Assembly: GCA_913043035.1 (NCBI GenBank)
Contig: CAJWMM010000049.1
Coordinates: 1 to 5,313, forward strand
Origin: an uncultured Gammaproteobacteria bacterium
Lineage (GTDB): Bacteria; Pseudomonadota; Gammaproteobacteria; GCA-002705445; GCA-002716945
Direction: 5' to 3'
Length of the DNA stretch: 5,313 bases
Shown: positions 1 through 5,313 of the stretch, piece by piece
Layout of the letters: every line of letters begins with the position of its first letter
Numbering within the stretch: position 1 is the stretch's first letter
Notes under the pieces: generated by a model
Seen by the model: the letters and a program-made list of their open reading frames with translations, nothing else
The model's database searches: none
Told to the model about the DNA's origin: nothing
Program-made: the position numbers and the translations under genes

Positions 1-459
1 TGGTGTTAAGTTCAAAGGACAAGCCTCTTTCTTAACACCGCACTCAAGAATGAAGTCAGAAGATTTAGCCAGCTTAGAAGATCTGTTTCCAGTAATTGAA
101 ACAATTTTAATTTTTAATACCTTGAGCAATGGTATTATACTCAGTAATTCTATTGTTTCTCCTGAATTTGAAAAAAAAATTATAATATCTCCTTTTTTTA
201 TGGCGCCGATGTCACCATGCAGACAATCTGCTCCATGTATGTACATTGAGGGAGTTCCAGTGCTGGAAAGAGTTGCAGATGCTTTAGCTGCAATATGACC
301 AGATTTACCTAGACCTATTGTCACTACTTTTCCTTTACATGATAATATTGCATCACATGCTTTATCAAAATGAGAATTGATTTTCCCAATCATATTTTTG
401 AGTGAATCACTCTCTAATTTGATGATATTCTTTGCGATATCAATTTTATTTTTCTTCAT
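1..459 (-). CDS. kdsD: Arabinose-5-phosphate isomerase, KdsD/KpsF family (5' part, cut by window edge)
   Basis: This is the N-terminal 153 codons of a sugar isomerase (SIS) domain protein, running off the left edge in frame. The family interconverts D-ribulose 5-phosphate and D-arabinose 5-phosphate in the cytoplasm, the first step towards KDO for lipopolysaccharide. Visible motifs are GLGKSGHIAAKASATLSSTG (residues 49-68), HGADCLHGDIGAI (75-87), SNSGETIELL (97-106), SITGN (121-125) and KKEACPLNLTP (143-153). With a constant offset of 7, the E. coli KdsD residues Lys59, Glu111 and Glu152 fall on K52, E104 and E145; the histidine and the CBS domains lie outside the window. The ATG at 459-457 is the only plausible start, since an in-frame stop lies upstream at 480-478. 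Only 2 bases separate it from the yrbG stop and there is no clear Shine-Dalgarno, so translational coupling is likely. Identification is very secure; KdsD versus a capsule-specific KpsF paralogue is decided only by the yrbG neighbour. Confidence 0.95.
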   Translation of the reverse strand, partial: MKKNKIDIAKNIIKLESDSLKNMIGKINSHFDKACDAILSCKGKVVTIGLGKSGHIAAKASATLSSTGTPSMYIHGADCLHGDIGAIKKGDIIIFFSNSGETIELLSIIPLLKVLKIKIVSITGNRSSKLAKSSDFILECGVKKEACPLNLTP

Positions 460-461
460 GA

Positions 462-1421
462 TTAATATATATACAAATTATACTGATAAATTAAAAACCC
501 CGAAAAAAGGACTACTCCTAACAATCTACTTAAATACACATTATAATTCCTTGCCATGATAATAAGCAATATTGTTGTTGATATAATCATAGCTATATCT
601 CTGAGAAACTCATTATATCCAATAAAACTCTGTGAGTTATAATCGACGAGCCCAACAAGACCGAGAACGAGAACTACATTGAAAATATTTGAACCCAAGA
701 TGTTACCTATAATAAAGTCAATATTTTCTCTTCTAGCTGACTGAATTGAGGCAGCTAGCTCTGGGAGACTAGTACCAATAGCTGTTAAAGATAATCCTAT
801 TACATAATTCGGCACCCCAAAGAAAGTAGCAATCTTTACGGAGCTATCTAAGAATATTTGAGTACCGATTATTAACATTGTAATAGAGAGAAGGATGATT
901 AGGAAATTACGAATTATATTAGTCGGAATTGTAGACTTACTCTCCTTGTTCTCGAGATTGATATATTTTTTGAGATAAAGTAAAAACAACAAAAATGTAC
1001 TTATCAATATTACTGAATCAATAGGATTGATTTGTCCGTCAGCTAGTAATGGAACAAGTAGTAATGTAATTAGTAAAAGATAAATAAAAAAAGCTTTTAC
1101 ATCTTTCGTAAAACTCCTAGATAAATAATCAGTGCTCATTTTAATAAAAAAAAAGGTAACAGCAAAGACAAGTGCAATATTCGCAATATTCGAGCCAAGG
1201 GCATTACCTATAGCTATATTTGATTTGTTGTCCAAGCTAGCTAGAAGCGCAATGAATATTTCTGGTGAAGATGTAGCCAGGCCAATAAATATTAAAGATG
1301 AAAAAAAGTGAGAAATATTTAGATCATAGGAAATATCTTCTGTATATTTAACTAGGACATTTGCACTATATGTAATGAGGACTAATCCAAAAATAAATAA
1401 AACGTATGTTAGGTAGGACAT
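462..1421 (-). CDS. yrbG: Calcium/sodium (cation) antiporter, CaCA family, YrbG-like
   Basis: A 319-residue inner-membrane protein made almost wholly of hydrophobic helices, about the length of E. coli YrbG. It has the two inverted alpha repeats of the Ca2+:cation antiporter superfamily. Repeat 1 has ATSSPE (49-54) and GNALGSNIANIALV (72-85). Repeat 2 has GTSLPE (216-221) and GNILGSNIFNVVLVLG (239-254). E54 and E221 are the expected ion-coordinating glutamates and N73/N240 belong to the GNxxGSN motifs. A polar stretch at about 151-170 (KKYINLENKE and following) separates the two five-helix halves. Family role: exchange of Ca2+, or another cation, for Na+ or H+; the substrate here is not shown by sequence. 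It lies between mlaA (8-base gap) and kdsD (2-base gap) on the same strand, so it is mid-operon. The yrbG-kdsD order is the same as in E. coli. No good Shine-Dalgarno precedes the ATG (the spacer reads ATTTATTT). Confidence 0.93.
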   Translation of the reverse strand: MSYLTYVLFIFGLVLITYSANVLVKYTEDISYDLNISHFFSSLIFIGLATSSPEIFIALLASLDNKSNIAIGNALGSNIANIALVFAVTFFFIKMSTDYLSRSFTKDVKAFFIYLLLITLLLVPLLADGQINPIDSVILISTFLLFLLYLKKYINLENKESKSTIPTNIIRNFLIILLSITMLIIGTQIFLDSSVKIATFFGVPNYVIGLSLTAIGTSLPELAASIQSARRENIDFIIGNILGSNIFNVVLVLGLVGLVDYNSQSFIGYNEFLRDIAMIISTTILLIIMARNYNVYLSRLLGVVLFSGFLIYQYNLYIY

Positions 1422-1429
1422 AAATAAAT

Positions 1430-2173
1430 TTAGTTGTCTATTCCATAAACATCAATCTCAAACTCTTCTTCATCCTCTCCATCGCTAACCAGCGATTCTC
1501 TTTTTTGTAAATATGACTCTCTAATAAAGATATATTTATCTTTTGCGGCCGTATCAAGTATCTTTGTCGCTCTAAGTAATTTTGCTCTAGTCTCTACTAT
1601 GTTTATTAGTCTTAATGTTTGTCTCTCTTCATGGTGAAGTTGATCTATAGGTGATAATTCGTAATCAACAAAAGTTCCAGGCGCATCTCTGAACGAAGAT
1701 GGTCCTAAGAAAGGTAAAACTAAGTAAGGTCCATTAGGCACTCCCCAAAAACCTAAAGTTTGTCCAAAATCCTCTTTATTCTTACTTAATCCAAAAGTTG
1801 TGGCTACGTCAAAAATACCTAGTACACCGATAGTGCTATTTACTACAAATCTGAGAGAGTCCTTTGCAGCCTGTTGAAATTTTAGCTGAAGCAAGTCATT
1901 TGCTATAGTGTTGATTTCACCCAAATTACTAAAAAAATTTGAAACACCTCTTTCCACTGGATCAGGGGTGACGTATTTATAACCTTTGGCGACCGGCTCT
2001 AGGATATTATCATCAACCATTTCGTTGAATTCGAAGATAACTCTATTAATAGGCTCTAATGGATCATTATCCTCATCTGCTTTGACATTACTAGCCATAC
2101 TCAACATGAGGATAACTACGATGCTAAGCGCTATTCTCGTTAGTTTGAAGGAATCTCTTTTGATAAATTTCAT
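1430..2173 (-). CDS. mlaA: MlaA/VacJ-family outer-membrane lipid-trafficking protein lacking a lipobox cysteine
   Basis: A 247-residue protein of the MlaA (VacJ) family. MlaA proteins sit in the outer membrane as a ring-shaped channel that lets phospholipids from the outer leaflet pass to the periplasmic carrier MlaC. Family motifs are NDPLEPINRVIFEFN (36-50), RFVVNSTIGVLGIFDVA (108-124), FGQTLGFWGVPNGPYLVLP (136-154), GPSSFRD (157-163), ETRA (194-197) and the terminal YIFIRESYLQKR (214-225). The N-terminus has a basic region (KRDSFKLTR), a hydrophobic core (about 14-28) and a probable signal peptidase I site, VKA/DE, after residue 32. The whole protein has no cysteine, so it cannot be lipidated as E. 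coli MlaA is. The tail (230-247) is strongly acidic. The ATG at 2173-2171 is the only candidate start before an upstream in-frame stop (2209-2207). It is the first gene of the mlaA-yrbG-kdsD operon and divergent from mlaC. Family assignment is secure; direction of lipid movement is not. Confidence 0.93.
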   Translation of the reverse strand: MKFIKRDSFKLTRIALSIVVILMLSMASNVKADEDNDPLEPINRVIFEFNEMVDDNILEPVAKGYKYVTPDPVERGVSNFFSNLGEINTIANDLLQLKFQQAAKDSLRFVVNSTIGVLGIFDVATTFGLSKNKEDFGQTLGFWGVPNGPYLVLPFLGPSSFRDAPGTFVDYELSPIDQLHHEERQTLRLINIVETRAKLLRATKILDTAAKDKYIFIRESYLQKRESLVSDGEDEEEFEIDVYGIDN

Positions 2174-2192
2174 TCTCTCAGCTGGAAATTTT

Positions 2193-2210
2193 CTATATAA
2201 GATATATTAT
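2193..2210 (+). promoter_or_regulatory. Possible -10 region for mlaC
   Basis: The AT-rich stretch before mlaC contains several overlapping -10-like hexamers on the plus strand: TATAAG (2196-2201), TATATT (2203-2208) and TATTAT (2205-2210). Matching -35 elements at 17 bases are weak (TTCTCT at 2173-2178 or CTGGAA at 2182-2187, each 3 of 6). mlaC is the only plus-strand gene here and needs its own promoter, and this 47-bp gap is the natural place. Which hexamer is used cannot be decided by eye. The leader would be very short. Confidence 0.3.
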
Positions 2211-2234
2211 ACATAAAAGTATGGAATATTTTAA
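2206..2234 (-). promoter_or_regulatory. Probable sigma70-type promoter of the mlaA-yrbG-kdsD operon
   Basis: Read on the minus strand, a perfect TATAAT (-10, 2211-2206) is preceded after 17 bases by TTAAAA (-35, 2234-2229, 4 of 6 matches). Transcription would start near 2199 and give a leader of about 25 bases before the mlaA ATG. A purine-rich GAGAGA abuts the start as a poor Shine-Dalgarno. The -35 lies inside codons 3-5 of mlaC, so the two divergent genes share this DNA. In such AT-rich sequence chance hexamers are common, hence moderate confidence; the location in the only divergent gap supports it. Confidence 0.5.
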
Positions 2235-2808
2235 ATACATAATCATTTTTTTAACTTTTGTTGTATCGCCTATTGTTGCAGATAATCATGGTCCTGATGA
2301 TTTTCTAAAAGCAAGCGTTGCTGAGGTAATGAGTTTTATTACTGATAACAAGTCTGATTTGGACGAAGATGATGAGTACCTAATTTCAAAAATGAATGAT
2401 ATTATCATGCCTAAATTCGATATAGAGTTAATGTCGAGAATCGTGCTTGGGAAAAAAAACTGGAATAATATCAGCCCATCAGAGAAAAGTAATTTCATGG
2501 ATGCATTCAAAAATTTGATGGTTAAGACATACATGAAATCTCTAACTGCCTTTGAAGGTGAAAAAATAAAATTTTTGCCATATACATTAGGCAAAAGAGA
2601 TGATATTGCAAAAGTGAAATCCGTATACCTTCTTAATGAAGGCGAACTTCCAGTTAGCTATCGACTCAAAAAAACAGATTCAAAATGGAGAGTATACGAC
2701 ATAATCATAGATGGTGTCAGTTTACTAAAAAATTACAGATCTGATTTTAAGACTCATGTGAAAAATAAAGGAATATTGTCTTTAATTGATCAACTGAATG
2801 CAAATTAA
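2221..2808 (+). CDS. mlaC: MlaC/Ttg2D-family periplasmic phospholipid-binding protein
   Basis: A 195-residue secreted protein of the MlaC (Ttg2D, 'toluene tolerance') family, the soluble carrier that moves lipid across the periplasm between the outer-membrane MlaA and an inner-membrane transporter. The N-terminus is a signal peptide (hydrophobic 6-18) with a likely cut after PIVA at residue 20. Family features in order are PKFDIELMSRIVLGKKNW (64-81), an amphipathic helix with F92/F96 leading to VKTYMKSL (101-108), and the hallmark end WRVYDIIIDGVSLLKNYR (156-173) with G165-V166-S167 and N171-Y172-R173. Length is close to that of E. coli MlaC. The ATG at 2221 gives a complete signal peptide; the preceding AAAAG is only a weak ribosome site. 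It is divergent from mlaA (47 bp) and convergent with the RND gene (4 bp), so it is transcribed alone. HpnM of hopanoid clusters is the same fold family; sequence by eye does not separate the two. Confidence 0.9.
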   Translation: MEYFKYIIIFLTFVVSPIVADNHGPDDFLKASVAEVMSFITDNKSDLDEDDEYLISKMNDIIMPKFDIELMSRIVLGKKNWNNISPSEKSNFMDAFKNLMVKTYMKSLTAFEGEKIKFLPYTLGKRDDIAKVKSVYLLNEGELPVSYRLKKTDSKWRVYDIIIDGVSLLKNYRSDFKTHVKNKGILSLIDQLNAN

Positions 2809-2812
2809 ATAG

Positions 2813-5275
2813 TTAAAAAGGCTTAATAGTAAGTATTAATCTTGGTAATAGCGTTAAAACCGCTATCATTGCTATCATCATTGCGAGACCAGTTAAGATT
2901 CCAAATATTATAGTCGGTATAAAGTTAGAAAGCACGAGGATTGAAAATCCAAAAATAATAGTAACACTCGTAAAGAAAATTGCTCTACCAATGCTGTTAT
3001 GTGACGCTTTGAGTGCATCATCATAATTTTTCAGTTTTTCATACTCCTCCCTGAATCTATAGATATAATGTATACTGTTATCCACAGCTATTCCTACTGT
3101 GATTGCTGCAACTGTAATGGTCATCATATCCAGTGGTATGCCAATAAGGCCCATTAATCCTAGAACAAATGTTGCAGCAAGAAGATTTGGCGCTATTCCA
3201 ATTAATGAGAGTGTAAATGATTTAAACAATATCAGGAACATAATTGAAATACCTAACATAACAAATCCTAGAGATAGTATTTGTGAGTCAAATAAACTCT
3301 GTAGCATGTTATTGTACAATATTAATATTCCAGTTACAGTGAACATAGATGGATCTAGATTTAACTTACTCTCAAGGTCTGTATTAATTCTTTCTATTAG
3401 CTCTTTTCTTCGAAGATCTTTTTTGGAGTCTAATACTCTCATACTTATTCTCGCCTCATTACTTTCAATTGATATAAACGGCTTAACTGCTATCTCTTTG
3501 ACTTTCTCGGGAGCTCTCTTGTACAATAGACCCATTTCAAGGCTACTTAGTTCCTTCCCATCATTGATTCTCTCAGCAACTCTTATTGTAGATGCTAAAG
3601 ATAAGACTTTTCCTATCTCTGATTGTGAATCAAGATAATCATGAACTTGCTTAATTAGGTTAATTTTTTCAATAGTAAACCAATCTGCATCTGATTTCTC
3701 ATCTTCGTCAAATAAATCATTATCAAAATCATCCAACTCACTTTGATAATTTTCTTCAGGAAATTTAAGAATAACATCTAGGGGTGTAGTGCCTCCTAAT
3801 TTTTCATCAATTAACTTCATACCTTTGTAGATTTCAGTATCTGATTTAAAATAATTGATAAAACTATTCTCAACTCTTAGAAGTGATACACCATAAATAC
3901 TTGTAAAGAGAACTATAAGACTAATAAAATTAATTACACCAGCACTACTTAAAGTAAAATTGGCTAATATTTGAGTAAATTTGAACTTCCTTTGGCTACT
4001 TTCCATGATATTACTCTCTTCCGGGCCAATTAGTAACATCAGGCATGGAAGAAGAATAAATGTAACAAGGAATGTAACAGTCAGACCCATTACCATCATA
4101 TACCCAAAATCAATTACTGGTTTTATATCACTAAGGATTAAAGATGCAAAAGCTACTATAGTTGTTAATGCTGTATATAAACATGGCCACACCATTTTTG
4201 ATGTTGTAATTTTTATCAAGTCAAAATGATCATTAAAATTTTCCCGAAGCTGCCTATATCGGACTATAAGATGAATATTCATCGATAGGGTAAGAATTAG
4301 CATTAAAGAAATAAAATTCGATGATATAACTGTGACTTTCCACCCTAAAAATCCTAAAAGCCCCATCATTATTGAGACAGCGAAAATACAACTTAATACA
4401 GGCAAAATTACCCATCTAAATTTACGAAAAATTATTATCAAAGTTGCAAGAATAAAAATTAAGACACCTATTCCGAAGTTGACTAGATCATTTCTGACAT
4501 ATGTTATCATGTCGTCCACAATCATAGGTATTCCACCTATTTTTATCTCAAGGTCATAATTTTCCTCATAAGTAGCACGAAGATTTCTTATATTCTCAAG
4601 TAGTATACTTATGTCTTGGTCATATCTTACTTTTAGTACATCGTATTGATCTTGTATTTTAGATAATTGAATTTGATCGTCACTATTTAATTCACCCTGA
4701 TTTTTTTTCATTATTAACTCTGCTTTTTCAAAAGCAAGATTTGATAATTCTTCATTCTTTTTGAGATTAACTTGTATGGCAGATGTTTTACGATCTTTGC
4801 TAATAATTAGATCTCTATAAACTGGACTTTCCAATATCTCTTTTTCGGCTTTTTTCTGATTAATACTATCAGATAAAATGTTGGGTACATTTTCAATCAT
4901 CTCTGCAATAGGAAGATTTGAACTTTCAATTAAAGGAATATCTACAATTGAATTAATAGAAGAAACATTTCTCATACCTTTCAAGTCTTCTTTAATCAAC
5001 CTTATAACTTCAATATTATCTCTATCGAATATGGTCTTATTCTTTGACGTTACTGTAAGTATTACAAAATCTTCAGTGGCATATTTTTTCATTACGTCTC
5101 TATAAATCATGAGATCCTTATCACTTTCAAGAATAAGTGAGTCGGCAGATGCATCTAATCTGAAGTCTTTGATATGATATAAAGAGAATAATAAGATAGC
5201 AGCTAAAATCAAAACTGAAAAAAGTGGAAATTTTACAATTTTAGAAAAATATATGCCTGAGATAAGATTTTTCAT
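2813..5275 (-). CDS. RND/MMPL-superfamily exporter with 12 predicted membrane helices (candidate lipid transporter)
   Basis: An 820-residue inner-membrane protein with RND two-repeat architecture. Predicted helices lie near 15-34, 264-285, 287-310, 315-339, 362-382 and 389-416 (half 1), and 446-467, 664-685, 688-710, 714-738, 763-785 and 787-815 (half 2). Large periplasmic domains follow the first helix of each half (about 35-263 and 468-663). The segment LDASADSLILESDKDLMIYR (40-59) is typical of the 'predicted exporter' RND group (COG1033-like). In half 2, GIAVDNSIHYIYRFREEY (728-745) carries the proton-relay-type Asp D732; the equivalent of half 1, LTLSMNIHLIVRYRQL (328-343), has S331 there. 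Periplasmic domain 1 includes a charged, coiled-coil-like stretch (about 171-240); domain 2 has an acidic patch (512-531). The ATG is the only start before an upstream stop (5299-5297), preceded by purine-rich AGAGAAGAAAG. Neighbouring mlaA and mlaC suggest lipid transport, as in HpnN or MmpL relatives; the substrate is unknown. Confidence 0.9.
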   Translation of the reverse strand: MKNLISGIYFSKIVKFPLFSVLILAAILLFSLYHIKDFRLDASADSLILESDKDLMIYRDVMKKYATEDFVILTVTSKNKTIFDRDNIEVIRLIKEDLKGMRNVSSINSIVDIPLIESSNLPIAEMIENVPNILSDSINQKKAEKEILESPVYRDLIISKDRKTSAIQVNLKKNEELSNLAFEKAELIMKKNQGELNSDDQIQLSKIQDQYDVLKVRYDQDISILLENIRNLRATYEENYDLEIKIGGIPMIVDDMITYVRNDLVNFGIGVLIFILATLIIIFRKFRWVILPVLSCIFAVSIMMGLLGFLGWKVTVISSNFISLMLILTLSMNIHLIVRYRQLRENFNDHFDLIKITTSKMVWPCLYTALTTIVAFASLILSDIKPVIDFGYMMVMGLTVTFLVTFILLPCLMLLIGPEESNIMESSQRKFKFTQILANFTLSSAGVINFISLIVLFTSIYGVSLLRVENSFINYFKSDTEIYKGMKLIDEKLGGTTPLDVILKFPEENYQSELDDFDNDLFDEDEKSDADWFTIEKINLIKQVHDYLDSQSEIGKVLSLASTIRVAERINDGKELSSLEMGLLYKRAPEKVKEIAVKPFISIESNEARISMRVLDSKKDLRRKELIERINTDLESKLNLDPSMFTVTGILILYNNMLQSLFDSQILSLGFVMLGISIMFLILFKSFTLSLIGIAPNLLAATFVLGLMGLIGIPLDMMTITVAAITVGIAVDNSIHYIYRFREEYEKLKNYDDALKASHNSIGRAIFFTSVTIIFGFSILVLSNFIPTIIFGILTGLAMMIAMIAVLTLLPRLILTIKPF

Positions 5276-5313
5276 AGCTTTCTTCTCTGTAAGATTTTAG
5301 AATATCGAATCAT
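5272..5313 (-). CDS. Possible 3' end of an upstream minus-strand gene (partial, unidentified)
   Basis: From the right edge one minus-strand frame stays open and reads MIRYSKILQRRKL followed by TGA at 5274-5272. That stop overlaps the RND start codon in an ATGA arrangement, the usual four-base overlap of co-translated operon genes. One other frame is closed by TAA at 5299-5297. The basic tail fits a protein C-terminus, but 13 codons are far too few to identify a family or prove coding. If real, the RND gene is the second or later gene of its own operon. The alternative is that this is simply leader sequence, with TAAAAT (5299-5294) as a -10. Confidence 0.35.
   Translation of the reverse strand: MIRYSKILQRRKL

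Noticed and set aside
2..39. Inverted repeat GGTGTTAAG (2-10) / CTTAACACC (31-39) with a 20-base loop
   Set aside because: It lies within the conserved KEACPL region of kdsD, both arms encode family-conserved residues, and there is no T-run. Most likely chance.
50..298. 82-codon plus-strand open frame
   Set aside because: Shadow of kdsD, whose SIS motifs and catalytic residues are on the minus strand.
1986..2216. 76-codon plus-strand open frame ending just before mlaC, which could look like a small upstream gene
   Set aside because: It is antisense to the mlaA signal peptide and NDPLEPINR motif and has no convincing features of its own.
2286..2594. 102-codon minus-strand open frame opposite mlaC
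   Set aside because: mlaC has a clear signal peptide and family motifs on the plus strand; the antisense frame has none.
2815..2839. Stem TTAATA/TATTAA followed by GCCTTTTT on the minus strand at the RND 3' end, a possible intrinsic terminator
   Set aside because: The six-pair stem is wholly A-T and too weak to be credible, and it lies in coding sequence; not annotated.
3099..3638. 179-codon plus-strand open frame opposite the RND gene
   Set aside because: It is antisense to a well-conserved RND coding region, has no recognisable domain or ribosome site, and reflects codon bias of the true gene.

Overview
The window is a compact, strongly AT-rich bacterial segment that is almost entirely coding. 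It reads with the standard code. The gene set is Gram-negative outer-membrane machinery: KDO/LPS precursor synthesis plus retrograde or anterograde lipid-transport (Mla-type) proteins. The kdsD-yrbG pairing is typical of Gammaproteobacteria. Together with the AT richness, minimal spacing and weak Shine-Dalgarno signals, it suggests a streamlined, possibly marine, gammaproteobacterium (SAR86-like or similar). That taxonomic guess is inference.

Layout from left to right: (1) the 5' part of kdsD, arabinose-5-phosphate isomerase, minus strand, cut by the left edge (1-459); (2) a YrbG-type Ca2+/Na+ (cation) antiporter, minus strand (462-1421); (3) an MlaA/VacJ-family protein with a signal peptide but no lipobox cysteine, minus strand (1430-2173); (4) a 47-bp divergent intergenic region with a credible promoter for mlaA and a weaker one for mlaC; (5) an MlaC/Ttg2D-family periplasmic lipid carrier, plus strand (2221-2808); (6) a 12-TM RND/MMPL-superfamily exporter of 820 residues, minus strand (2813-5275), convergent with mlaC across only 4 bp; (7) possibly the last codons of another minus-strand gene, whose TGA overlaps the RND start codon (5272-5313).

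MlaA, yrbG and kdsD form one tight minus-strand operon (gaps of 8 and 2 bases). In E. coli, yrbG-kdsD lies next to the mlaFEDCB phospholipid ABC-transporter operon. Here the same neighbourhood holds MlaA, MlaC and an RND pump, with no MlaF, MlaE, MlaD or MlaB in view. The simplest reading is an Mla-like lipid-trafficking system in which a proton-driven RND protein serves as the inner-membrane component, comparable to the HpnM (MlaC-family)/HpnN (RND) pair of hopanoid clusters. This functional model is inference from gene content and order.
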